Assembly: GCA_025454185.1 (NCBI GenBank)
Contig: JALOOY010000113.1
Span: 1 to 6,036 of the forward strand
Length of the DNA stretch: 6,036 bases
Direction of reading: 5' to 3'
Source: Thermodesulfobacteriota bacterium
GTDB lineage: Bacteria; Desulfobacterota; RBG-13-43-22
The notes beneath the pieces were generated by a model, which searched no databases, was not told the origin of the DNA, and saw only the letters and a program-made list of their open reading frames with translations. Below, piece after piece: positions 1 to 5,807 of the stretch. How positions within the stretch are numbered: the stretch's first letter is position 1; each line of letters starts with the position of its first letter. The position numbers were made by a program, and so were the translations under genes.

Positions 1-468
1 GCCGTCCCCGATCCAGGCGATCTTCAGATGGTCCAGGGTCTTTTTCTTCTCCCAAACCGTGAAGAGATCGCTGAGGATCTGGGCCGGATGATACAAATCG
101 CTCAGGGCGTTCACCACCGGGATACGGGCCTGAGCGGCCAGTTCGTCCAGGGTCTTCTGGGAAAAGGTCCGGACTACCAGGCCGTCCAGGTAGCGGGACA
201 GGACCCGGGCCGTGTCCTTCAGCGGTTCATTGCGGGTCATCTGGGTATCCCGGGCGTTGACAAACAGCGGGTGTCCGCCGGAGCGCAGGACCGCCACCTC
301 AAAGGAGATGCGGGTCCGGGTGGAAGGCTTTTCGAAGACCAGCCCCACGTTCAAATCCTGCAGCGGTTTCCGGGCCACCTCTCCTTTTTTATAAGCCAGG
401 GCCCGCTTCCAGATGGCTTCAATTTCCGCCGTGGACAAATCGAGCAGTCGCAAAAAATCTCGTTTCAT
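1..468 (-). CDS. argF: Ornithine carbamoyltransferase, N-terminal part (cut by window edge)
   Basis: Ornithine carbamoyltransferase transfers the carbamoyl group of carbamoyl phosphate to ornithine to make citrulline in cytoplasmic arginine synthesis. The 156 codons visible start MKRDFLRLLDLS and run in frame to the window edge at base 1, so roughly half of a usual protein of about 300-310 residues is present. The carbamoyl-phosphate-binding STRTR motif is at residues 49-53, followed by the conserved block RNEPLKDTARVLSRYLDG at 79-96. HPAQ at 127-130 replaces the more familiar HPCQ/HPTQ but keeps the His and Gln that contact carbamoyl phosphate. The visible part ends just after entering the ornithine-binding domain (KIAWIGDG). 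The ATG immediately follows the argD stop (TAAATG) with only a weak GAG seven bases upstream, so translation probably depends on ribosomes finishing argD. Read by eye from the reverse complement. Identification is very secure; aspartate carbamoyltransferase is less likely given the arg context. Confidence 0.96.
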   Translation of the reverse strand, partial: MKRDFLRLLDLSTAEIEAIWKRALAYKKGEVARKPLQDLNVGLVFEKPSTRTRISFEVAVLRSGGHPLFVNARDTQMTRNEPLKDTARVLSRYLDGLVVRTFSQKTLDELAAQARIPVVNALSDLYHPAQILSDLFTVWEKKKTLDHLKIAWIGDG

Positions 469-1677
469 TTAAAGGCTCATTTCCGTGAAGATGTCCTGCA
501 AGGTCAGAAGCAATGGATCGATCTCGGCCTCCGTAATGATCAACGGCGGCGCAAAGCGCAGGACCGTATCCTGGGTACAGTTGATCAGGAACCCGCGTTC
601 CAGACAGGCCTCCACCACCGGTTTTCCGGGAACGTCCAGGGCCAGGCCGAGCAGCAGTCCCAGGCCCCGGGCCTCCCGGACCTGGGGAAAGGCCTCCACG
701 AGGGTTTGGAGCCCCTGTCGGAAATAGGCGCCGACCTGCTTCACCCGGGATAGAAATTCCGGGGCCCCGATAATCTCCAATACTTTCCCGGCCACGGCGG
801 TAACCAGGTGGTTGCCCCCGAAGGTGGCGGCATGGGCGCCGGGGGTGAAGGCGCCGGCCGCCTCTGCCGTGGCCAGCAGGGCCCCGATGGGCAAACCGTT
901 GCCCAGGGCCTTGGCCAGAGTCAGCACGTCGGGAGTGACGCCGAACTGCTCGTGCGCCAAAAGGGTCCCGGTCCGCCCCATGCCGGTCTGCACTTCATCC
1001 AGCACCAGCAGGGCCTGCCGTTCCCGGCAGCGCTTCTTCACCTCCCGCAGATAATCGGGGGCCGGCACACAGATACCGCCTTCGCCCTGCACAGGCTCGA
1101 GGAGGACGGCGGCGACGGTGGCATCCCAAATCCGATCGAGGGCCGCCAGGTCGTTAAAAGGCGCGAAGGCGAAACCGGGCAGCAGCGGTTCGAATCCTTT
1201 CTGAAACTTGCCCTGACCGGTGGCCGATAGAGAACCCATGGTCCGGCCGTGGAAGCTGTTTTCCATGCACAGAATGGTCCTTTTCTCCGGCCCGAACCGT
1301 TCCGTTGCATAACGCCGCACCAGTTTGATGGCCGCCTCGTTGGCCTCGGTGCCGCTGTTGCAGAAAAAGACCCGGTCGGCAAAGGAGTGCCGCACCAACT
1401 GTTCGGCCAGGGCGATCTGGGGCTCGATGTAATACAGATTGGAGCTGTGCAGTATCTTCCCGGCCTGTTCCCGCAGGGCCGCGGTCACGGCCGGGTGGCT
1501 GTGCCCCAGGGCCGTCACGGCAATACCGCCCAGGAAATCCAGGTAGGACTTACCCTCCCGATCCCAGACCCGGCAGCCCTCCCCTCTTTCCAGGGCGATG
1601 GGCGTCTGGGCATAGGTGCTCATCAGGACTTTGGAGGCCCGTTCGGCCAATGATTTCTCGATAGTTTTGGGATCCAT
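469..1677 (-). CDS. argD: Acetylornithine aminotransferase (PLP-dependent)
   Basis: This class-III, PLP-dependent aminotransferase interconverts N-acetylglutamate semialdehyde and N-acetylornithine using glutamate; many homologues also act on succinyl-diaminopimelate in lysine synthesis. The protein has 402 residues, a normal length. Visible landmarks are GGIAVTALGHSHP (50-62), the phosphate-binding SGTEA (108-112), FHGRT (142-146), EPVQGEGG (194-201), LDEVQTGMGRTG (226-237) with the cofactor-binding Asp227, and the Schiff-base Lys256 in TLAKALGNG. RFAPPL at 374-379 carries the arginine that binds the substrate carboxylate. At 287-290 it reads GGNH, where most relatives have GGNP. The ATG is preceded by AGGAAGG at 1681-1687, three bases away. 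It follows argB after a 106-base spacer dominated by an inverted repeat and abuts argF. The protein is intact, with no frameshift. The symbol rests on the arg neighbours, since sequence alone does not exclude a related omega-aminotransferase. Confidence 0.96.
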   Translation of the reverse strand: MDPKTIEKSLAERASKVLMSTYAQTPIALERGEGCRVWDREGKSYLDFLGGIAVTALGHSHPAVTAALREQAGKILHSSNLYYIEPQIALAEQLVRHSFADRVFFCNSGTEANEAAIKLVRRYATERFGPEKRTILCMENSFHGRTMGSLSATGQGKFQKGFEPLLPGFAFAPFNDLAALDRIWDATVAAVLLEPVQGEGGICVPAPDYLREVKKRCRERQALLVLDEVQTGMGRTGTLLAHEQFGVTPDVLTLAKALGNGLPIGALLATAEAAGAFTPGAHAATFGGNHLVTAVAGKVLEIIGAPEFLSRVKQVGAYFRQGLQTLVEAFPQVREARGLGLLLGLALDVPGKPVVEACLERGFLINCTQDTVLRFAPPLIITEAEIDPLLLTLQDIFTEMSL

Positions 1678-1690
1678 AATCCTTCCTAAA
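1678..1690 (-). promoter_or_regulatory. argD ribosome binding site
   Basis: On the minus strand AGGAAGG (1681-1687) lies three bases before the argD ATG, with its AGGA core about six bases away. It is a strong Shine-Dalgarno match and supports this start over the later Met19. It lies just outside the inverted repeat that fills the rest of the spacer, so initiation may be independent of argB. Confidence 0.7.
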
Positions 1691-1704
1691 AATAAGTACT
1701 ACTT

Positions 1705-1785
1705 GAACATCCAACATCGAACATCGAATGATGGAAATAAAACCACATTCGATGTTCGATGTTGGACGTTGAATGTTCGATGTTC
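1705..1785. repeat. Heptamer-built inverted repeat between argB and argD
   Basis: Two arms pair perfectly over 21 bases (1710-1730 with 1746-1766) around a 15-base loop (1731-1745). The stem extends to 1703/1773 if two mismatches are allowed. The arms consist of tandem 7-base units: GAACATC, CAACATC, GAACATC on the left (1705-1725) and GATGTTC, GATGTTG, GACGTTG, AATGTTC, GATGTTC on the right (1751-1785). The right arm therefore carries two units beyond those it pairs with. The outermost right unit overlaps the argB TGA stop (1784-1786). Transcribed from the operon, it would form a stable hairpin in the mRNA between argB and argD. I infer a dispersed intergenic repeat; no target duplication or coding sequence is visible. 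Confidence 0.85.
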
Positions 1786-2686
1786 AGTCTTTTATAATCT
1801 CAGTGCCCACTCCCCTATCGGTAAACAACTCTAAAATCACCGCGTGCTCCACCCGGCCGTCGATGATGTGGGCCTTTTCCACGCCGTTCAGCAGGGCCTC
1901 GCGGCAGCAGCGCACCTTGGGGATCATGCCCCCCTGGATCGTGCCGTCCTCGATCATTTTGGGGATCTGCTTCAGGGTGATGGTAGGGATCAGTTTGCCG
2001 TTCTTGTCTTTTACACCCTCTACGTCGGTCAGCAGGATCAGCTTCTGCGCCTTCAGGGAAGCGGCCACGCTGCCGGCCACCAGATCGGCGTTGATATTAT
2101 AGGTCTTGCCCCGCCGGCCGATGCCCACCGGGGCGATGACCGGGATGAAGTCGTGGTTTTCCAGGGTGCGGAGGATCTCCGAGTTGATCTCCACCACCTC
2201 GCCCACCATGCCGATATCGATGAGTTCCGGCGGGTCTTCCGGTCCCCGGCTTTTGAAGACCTTCATCTTCTGGGCGATGATGAGCTGACCGTCTTTGCCG
2301 GTGAGGCCGATGGCTTTGCCGCCGTTCTGGTTGATCAGGGCCACGATTTCCTTGTTGACCTTGCCCCCCAGCACCATTTCCACCACGTCCATGGTCTGGG
2401 TATCGGTGACCCGCATGCCCTGGACGAAGTGGGAGGTAATCTGCATCCGGTCCAGGACCTCTTTGATCTGGGGCCCGCCGCCATGGACGACCACCGGGTT
2501 CAAGCCGATGTACTTCATCAGCACGATACCCTGGGCAAAACTTCGTTTCAGCGCTTCATCCACCATGGCATGACCGCCGTACTTGACGACCATGGTCTGG
2601 CGGGCGAACTGCCGAATATAAGGCAGGGCCTCCATGAGGATGGCGGCCCGTTCCGTAAATTTTTTATTATTTTTCATTTCGGCCAT
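1784..2686 (-). CDS. argB: Acetylglutamate kinase, probably arginine-inhibited type
   Basis: ArgB phosphorylates N-acetylglutamate with ATP, the second step of arginine synthesis and the usual control point where acetylation is cyclic. The 300-residue amino-acid-kinase fold shows KYGGHAM (35-41), HGGGPQI (68-74), Arg92 in GMRVTD, YNINAD (196-201), LLTDVEGV (218-225) and GGMIPK (252-257) ending in the catalytic-type Lys257. About 34 residues precede KYGG, and the C-terminal block reads HAVILELFTDRGVGTEI. A long N-terminal helix and this ending are what arginine-sensitive hexameric enzymes have; the insensitive Escherichia coli enzyme begins almost at the glycine loop. Feedback inhibition by arginine is therefore inferred. 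The chosen ATG has GGGAG (2693-2697) six bases upstream; the in-frame ATG at codon 4 would be too far from it. The stop overlaps the downstream inverted repeat. Confidence 0.97.
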   Translation of the reverse strand: MAEMKNNKKFTERAAILMEALPYIRQFARQTMVVKYGGHAMVDEALKRSFAQGIVLMKYIGLNPVVVHGGGPQIKEVLDRMQITSHFVQGMRVTDTQTMDVVEMVLGGKVNKEIVALINQNGGKAIGLTGKDGQLIIAQKMKVFKSRGPEDPPELIDIGMVGEVVEINSEILRTLENHDFIPVIAPVGIGRRGKTYNINADLVAGSVAASLKAQKLILLTDVEGVKDKNGKLIPTITLKQIPKMIEDGTIQGGMIPKVRCCREALLNGVEKAHIIDGRVEHAVILELFTDRGVGTEIIKD

Positions 2687-2697
2687 ACATTGCTCCC
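2687..2697 (-). promoter_or_regulatory. argB ribosome binding site
   Basis: GGGAG on the minus strand at 2693-2697 is six bases from the ATG at 2686. This spacing favours that ATG over the in-frame ATG at 2677 (15 bases) and over the out-of-frame ATG at 2690. It lies outside the large inverted repeat that occupies 2709-2843. Confidence 0.65.
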
Positions 2698-2708
2698 AAC
2701 CAGGGCTA

Positions 2709-2843
2709 AATTCGAAATTCGAAATCCGAAATCCGCAACAAATTCAAATGACCTAAATTCAAAATTCGCAACATTCCGGTTTTGGTCATTTGTATTTTGA
2801 ACATTGGTGTTTGTTTCGAATTTCGAGTTTCGAGTTTCGGATT
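2709..2843. repeat. AT-rich heptamer-built inverted repeat between hslU and argB
   Basis: The outer arms are 2709-2742 and 2810-2843, 34 bases each, matching at 28 positions when one is reverse-complemented. An inner perfect 9-base pair, CAAATGACC (2745-2753) and GGTCATTTG (2784-2792), extends the structure around a 30-base loop. Each outer arm consists of four 7-base units of the type AATTCGA, AATCCGA or AACTCGA followed by AACAAA. The right arm stops at 2843 and the hslU TAA occupies 2844-2846, so repeat and stop codon abut exactly. The left end lies 22 bases from the argB start, sparing its ribosome site. From memory, repeats of this AATTCGAAATCCGAAA style occur between genes in many Desulfobacterota and candidate-phylum genomes, but no search was done. 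There is no coding content. Confidence 0.85.
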
Positions 2844-4220
2844 TTACAATATATACCGGCTCAGGTCCTCATCCTTTTCGATGGCCGTCAGTTTCCCGCG
2901 CACGTAATCGGCGTCGACCACCACTTCCCCGTCCGCCAGATCCGGGGCCTCGAAGGACAGGTCCTGCAGCAGCTTTTCCATGACCGTGTGCAGGCGGCGG
3001 GCCCCGATGTTCTCTGTGCGCTGGTTGACGGAAAAGGCCATGCGGGCGATTTCGGACACGGCCTCTGCGGTAAAACGCAACTGCAGCCCTTCGGTCTTCA
3101 TGAGCTCCCGGTACTGAGAGGTCAGGGCCGAATGGGGTTCGGTCAGGATGCGGATAAAATCCTCCTGGGTCAAGGTCTGCAGTTCCACCCGGATGGGAAA
3201 GCGCCCCTGCAGTTCGGGGATCAGGTCCGCCGGTTTGGCATTGTGAAAGGCCCCCGAGGCGATAAAAAGAATATGATCGGTCCGGACCATGCCGTACTTG
3301 GTGGTCACCGTGGACCCTTCCACAATGGGCAGCAGGTCCCGCTGGACCCCTTCCCGGGATACGTCCGGTCCGTGGCTGGCGCCGCGGCCGGCGATCTTGT
3401 CGATCTCGTCCAGAAAGATGATGCCGGTCTGCTCCACTTTGCGCAGGGCTTCTTCGGTGACCTTATCCATATCGATCAGGCGCTGGGACTCTTCCTGAAC
3501 CAGGATCTGGTAGGCCTCCGGCACTTTGACCTTGCGCAGCTTGGTCTTTTTCGGAAAGAGGTTGCCGAACATGTCCTTCAGATTGAGGTCCATCTCCTCC
3601 AGACCGGCGCTGGAAAAAATCTCGATGCTCGGAATGGCCCGCTGGCTGACCTCCAGGTCCACGAATCGTTCGGCCAGCTTGCCGTCCCGAAAGAGCTTGC
3701 GGATCTTTTCCCGGGTGGAGGAGCTTTCCCCCCCCGGAGCGGCCGGACCTTCCAAAGCCTTTTTTTCCTGGGACTCATCACTTTTAACGGTCCCGCTGGG
3801 GGGCGGAAGCAGCAGGTCCAGCAGACGCTCCTCGGCCACCTCCTCGGCTTTGGCCAGGACTTTCTGCTTTTCCTCGGCTTTGACCATGTTGATGGCCAGT
3901 TCCGTCAGGTCCCGGATCATGGATTCCACATCCCGACCCACGTAACCCACTTCGGTGAACTTGGTCACCTCCACCTTTAAAAAGGGGGACTGGGCCAAGC
4001 GGGCCAGACGCCGGGCGATCTCGGTTTTTCCCACTCCCGTGGAGCCGATCATAATGATGTTCTTGGGGGCGATCTCGTCCCGTAGTTCAGCGGGCACCTG
4101 CTGGCGCCGCCAGCGGTTGCGCAGGGCAATGGCCACGGTCCTCTTGGCCTCGTGCTGACCGATGATGTATTTATCCAGCTCGGAAACGATTTCCCGCGGG
4201 GTCAGGTATTCCAGGGTCAA
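2844..4220 (-). CDS. hslU: HslU (ClpY), ATPase subunit of the HslVU protease
   Basis: HslU is the AAA+ hexamer that unfolds substrates with ATP and feeds them into the HslV chamber in the cytoplasm. The 458 residues show LTPREIVSELDKYIIGQ (6-22), Walker A GSTGVGKT (59-66), the substrate-gripping pore loop GYVG (92-95), Walker B IIFLDEID (267-274), and the sensor-2 arginine in GARR (406-409). The C-terminal tail LSRYIL (453-458) is the segment that docks into HslV and activates it. The intermediate domain lies at about 110-240 and contains a flexible Pro/Gly/Ser/Glu-rich stretch (about 139-170), somewhat longer than in Escherichia coli (443 residues in all). The start is TTG, not ATG: GGGAGGAG lies seven bases upstream and the first internal Met (57) would remove conserved sequence. 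One base separates it from the hslV stop. ClpX is excluded by the GYVG loop, the intermediate domain and the hslV neighbour. Confidence 0.98.
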   Translation of the reverse strand: MTLEYLTPREIVSELDKYIIGQHEAKRTVAIALRNRWRRQQVPAELRDEIAPKNIIMIGSTGVGKTEIARRLARLAQSPFLKVEVTKFTEVGYVGRDVESMIRDLTELAINMVKAEEKQKVLAKAEEVAEERLLDLLLPPPSGTVKSDESQEKKALEGPAAPGGESSSTREKIRKLFRDGKLAERFVDLEVSQRAIPSIEIFSSAGLEEMDLNLKDMFGNLFPKKTKLRKVKVPEAYQILVQEESQRLIDMDKVTEEALRKVEQTGIIFLDEIDKIAGRGASHGPDVSREGVQRDLLPIVEGSTVTTKYGMVRTDHILFIASGAFHNAKPADLIPELQGRFPIRVELQTLTQEDFIRILTEPHSALTSQYRELMKTEGLQLRFTAEAVSEIARMAFSVNQRTENIGARRLHTVMEKLLQDLSFEAPDLADGEVVVDADYVRGKLTAIEKDEDLSRYIL

Positions 4221-4235
4221 ACTATAGCTCCTCCC
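4221..4235 (-). promoter_or_regulatory. hslU ribosome binding site inside the hslV 3' end
   Basis: GGGAGGAG on the minus strand (4228-4235) is made from the last hslV codons (Trp-Glu-Glu-Leu) and sits seven bases before the TTG start of hslU. It is the strongest Shine-Dalgarno match in the window and fixes the non-ATG start. Its position means terminating hslV ribosomes cover it, a usual arrangement for coupled translation of subunits needed in equal numbers. Confidence 0.8.
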
Positions 4236-4764
4236 ATACCACGTGTTCGTTGGTGTAGATGCAGAGTCCGGCGGCGATCTTCATGGCCTCCAGGGCGATC
4301 TCCCGGGCCGGCAAAGCCGAATGCCCGATCAGGGCCCGGGCCGCGGCCAGGGCGTAAGGGCCGCCCGAGCCGATGGCCGTGACCCCGTCGTCCGGCTCCA
4401 GTACATCCCCGTTCCCGGAAAGGATCAGGATGTGCTCCCGGTCGGCAGCCACCAGCAGGGCCTCCAGCCGGCGCAGGATTTTATCGGTCCGCCAGTCTTT
4501 GGCCATCTCCACGGCGGCCCGGGTCAGGTTGCCGTTGAACTGCTCCAGCTTGGCTTCCAGCTTTTCGAACAGGGTCAGGGCGTCGGCCGTGGCCCCGGCG
4601 AAGCCGGCGATGATCTGGTCGTGATACATGCGCCGGATCTTGCGGGCCCCCTGTTTCAGCACCGTCTGGCCCAGGGTCACCTGTCCGTCCCCGGCAATGA
4701 TCATTTTACCCTGGTGTTGGAGGGCCAGGATGGTCGTTCCGTGGAAGATTGTTTCAGCGTTCAT
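4222..4764 (-). CDS. hslV: HslV (ClpQ), threonine protease subunit of HslVU
   Basis: HslV is the bacterial proteasome-like peptidase, a double hexameric ring whose mature N-terminal threonine is the nucleophile. The predicted protein has 180 residues. The conserved mature start is TTILALQHQG, so a nine-residue propeptide (MNAETIFHG) would be cut after Gly9, leaving Thr10 as the nucleophile. Asp26 in AGDGQ and Lys42 in ARKIRR correspond to mature Asp17 and Lys33 of the active site. FAGATADALTLFE (55-67), AKDWRTD (88-94) and IGSGGPYA (131-138) are further family blocks. The ribosome site is poor: AAAGG ends one base before the ATG. No other start codon lies between it and Thr10. It follows xerC by 34 bases and nearly touches hslU. 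The propeptide is longer than the one residue (Met) in Escherichia coli; short propeptides are known in the family. Confidence 0.98.
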   Translation of the reverse strand: MNAETIFHGTTILALQHQGKMIIAGDGQVTLGQTVLKQGARKIRRMYHDQIIAGFAGATADALTLFEKLEAKLEQFNGNLTRAAVEMAKDWRTDKILRRLEALLVAADREHILILSGNGDVLEPDDGVTAIGSGGPYALAAARALIGHSALPAREIALEAMKIAAGLCIYTNEHVVWEEL

Positions 4765-4783
4765 GCCTTTAACGATAATGTTG

Positions 4784-4801
4784 TTTGATTTTTGATTTTT
4801 A
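4784..4801. repeat. Short 7-base-periodic T-rich tract after xerC
   Basis: TTTGATT occurs twice in tandem (4784-4790, 4791-4797) and runs into the TTA that is the xerC stop on the minus strand. The period and the position flush with a stop codon resemble the larger spacer repeats before argB and argD. No matching opposite arm is present, so this may be a degenerate remnant or simply AT-rich spacer sequence. Confidence 0.4.
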
Positions 4802-5710
4802 AGGCCGCGGGAAGGCCTTCTTATAAACTTCCATCAGGTGACCCAGACTGATATGGGTATATTTCTGGGTCGTGGACAGGCTCTGGTGCCCAAGCAGTTC
4901 CTGGACCACGCGCAAATCCGCCCCGGCGTTCAAAAGGTGGGTGGCGAAGCTGTGCCGCAGGGCATGGGGGCTGACAGCCGGTGACAGCCCGGCGGCCAGC
5001 GCCCTTTTTTTCAGACGCCGGGCGATGGTGCGGTCGGTCAGGCGTCCGCCCGTCCGGTTTAAAAAAAGGGCCTCGCGGTCCGCCGCCTGTAAGCCCGATT
5101 TTTTGAGCGCGGCATCCTCCTGCGCCTCCCGGTAAGCCCGCAAAGCCTCGATCGCCACCCGGCCCAAAGGCACCACCCGCTCCCGTCCGCCCTTGCCCTT
5201 GACCCGGACCAGGCGGATGGAAAAATCGACATCCGTCCAATTCAAACCAGCCAATTCACTCAACCGAATCCCGGAGGCATAGAACAGCTCCAGAATGGCC
5301 TGGTCCCGCCGAAGCAGCCAGTCCGGGTCCGGAGAAGATTGCAACAGGTGTTCGGCCTCTCGCTCCGAAAGGAAAGGAGGGATAGACCTGGCCGTCTTGG
5401 GGGCACGCAGGTGCAGCGCCGGGTTTTCCTGGATCCAGCCCTTACGCTGGGCGAACTTGAAACAGGCTCGAATAGCCGCCACCTTGCGCGCCACGGAAGA
5501 CTTCGCGTTTTTCCGCAACAGCCGGCTCAAAAAGGCCCGGAGCAGGTTCACCCCGATCTTTTCGGGCTCCCGGATACCCTGTTCTTCCAGGTAGGCCAGG
5601 AACTCCAGCAGGTCATGCCGGTAGCCGCGAAGCGAATGGGCGGAATAACGCCGCTCCAAGGCAGCCTGTTCCAGGTAATCGCTAATTATTTTGGCGATTT
5701 GTTCAGCCAT
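4799..5710 (-). CDS. xerC: Tyrosine recombinase XerC
   Basis: XerC is a site-specific recombinase that, with a partner (XerD), exchanges strands at the chromosomal dif site to resolve dimers at division. From the chosen start the protein has 303 residues, the family size. An N-terminal SAM-like DNA-binding domain (about 1-85, with HSLRGYRHDL at 25-34) precedes the catalytic domain. All six catalytic residues are visible: Arg149 in GIRLSEL, Lys173 in KGKGGRER, His249 and Arg252 in PHALRHSFATH, His275 in LLGHQSLST, and nucleophile Tyr284 in TQKYTHI. The end LMEVYKKAFPRP resembles the XerC tail. The ATG at 5710 gives MAEQIAKIISDYLEQ; an upstream in-frame ATG at 5740 would add ten atypical AT-rich residues. 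Neither has a good ribosome site. XerC rather than XerD is inferred partly from the neighbouring hslVU, a pairing also known from the Firmicute codV-clpQ-clpY cluster. Confidence 0.93.
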   Translation of the reverse strand: MAEQIAKIISDYLEQAALERRYSAHSLRGYRHDLLEFLAYLEEQGIREPEKIGVNLLRAFLSRLLRKNAKSSVARKVAAIRACFKFAQRKGWIQENPALHLRAPKTARSIPPFLSEREAEHLLQSSPDPDWLLRRDQAILELFYASGIRLSELAGLNWTDVDFSIRLVRVKGKGGRERVVPLGRVAIEALRAYREAQEDAALKKSGLQAADREALFLNRTGGRLTDRTIARRLKKRALAAGLSPAVSPHALRHSFATHLLNAGADLRVVQELLGHQSLSTTQKYTHISLGHLMEVYKKAFPRP

Positions 5711-5776
5711 TACCTTGAGAAAAAATATATTTTTTAACATATGTCCACATAAAAGTCTATGAAATTTAAGGCTTTA

Positions 5777-5782
5777 ATTATA
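5777..5782 (-). promoter_or_regulatory. Putative -10 element for the xerC-hslVU-arg operon
   Basis: The minus strand reads TATAAT exactly, about 67 bases upstream of the xerC ATG, giving a leader of roughly 60 bases. The position 17 bases further upstream is GC-rich (CCCCGG) with no -35 match, so if this promoter is real it may need an activator or another sigma factor. Inferred from the motif alone. Confidence 0.4.
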
Positions 5783-5783
5783 A

Positions 5784-5807
5784 GGCCCGGAGGACCGGTC
5801 CGGGGCC
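5784..5807. repeat. GC-rich nested palindrome upstream of the operon -10
   Basis: GGACCGGTCC (5792-5801) is a perfect 10-base palindrome. GGCCC (5784-5788) and GGGCC (5803-5807) form an outer matching pair around it. It occupies the place where the minus-strand -35 box would be expected, next to TATAAT, so it could be an operator or activator site. It is not followed by a T-run on either strand, so it is unlikely to be an intrinsic terminator. Confidence 0.5.

Noticed and set aside
28..753. A 241-codon plus-strand frame across the argF/argD junction
   Set aside because: It overlaps two well-supported genes in antisense and shows no domain or ribosome site.
1700..1790. The argB-argD hairpin as a rho-independent terminator
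   Set aside because: The stem is not GC-rich, it is not followed directly by a T-run in the direction of transcription, and argD lies immediately downstream with its own ribosome site in the same operon.
1616..1834. A 72-codon plus-strand frame through the argB-argD repeat
   Set aside because: Its middle is just the heptamer repeat translated, and it overlaps both flanking genes in antisense.
1844..2800. A 318-codon open frame on the plus strand opposite argB
   Set aside because: Composition is His/Asp/Leu-rich and resembles no family. It is antisense to an intact argB and runs on through the AT-rich repeat.
2709..2843. Heptamer repeats as a CRISPR array or minisatellite
   Set aside because: Units are 7 bases with no spacers and are arranged as inverted arms; there are no 25-40 base direct repeats and no cas genes.
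2790..3980. A 396-codon open frame on the plus strand opposite hslU
   Set aside because: It mirrors a strongly supported hslU, its translation is Gly/His/Gln/Leu-rich without recognisable motifs, and GC-rich codon use on the real strand commonly leaves such an antisense frame open.
4799..5740. xerC as an integrase of a mobile element or integron
   Set aside because: It is of housekeeping length with a XerC-like tail, sits in line with hslVU and arg genes, and there is no attachment site, tRNA remnant or cargo on its side of the operon.
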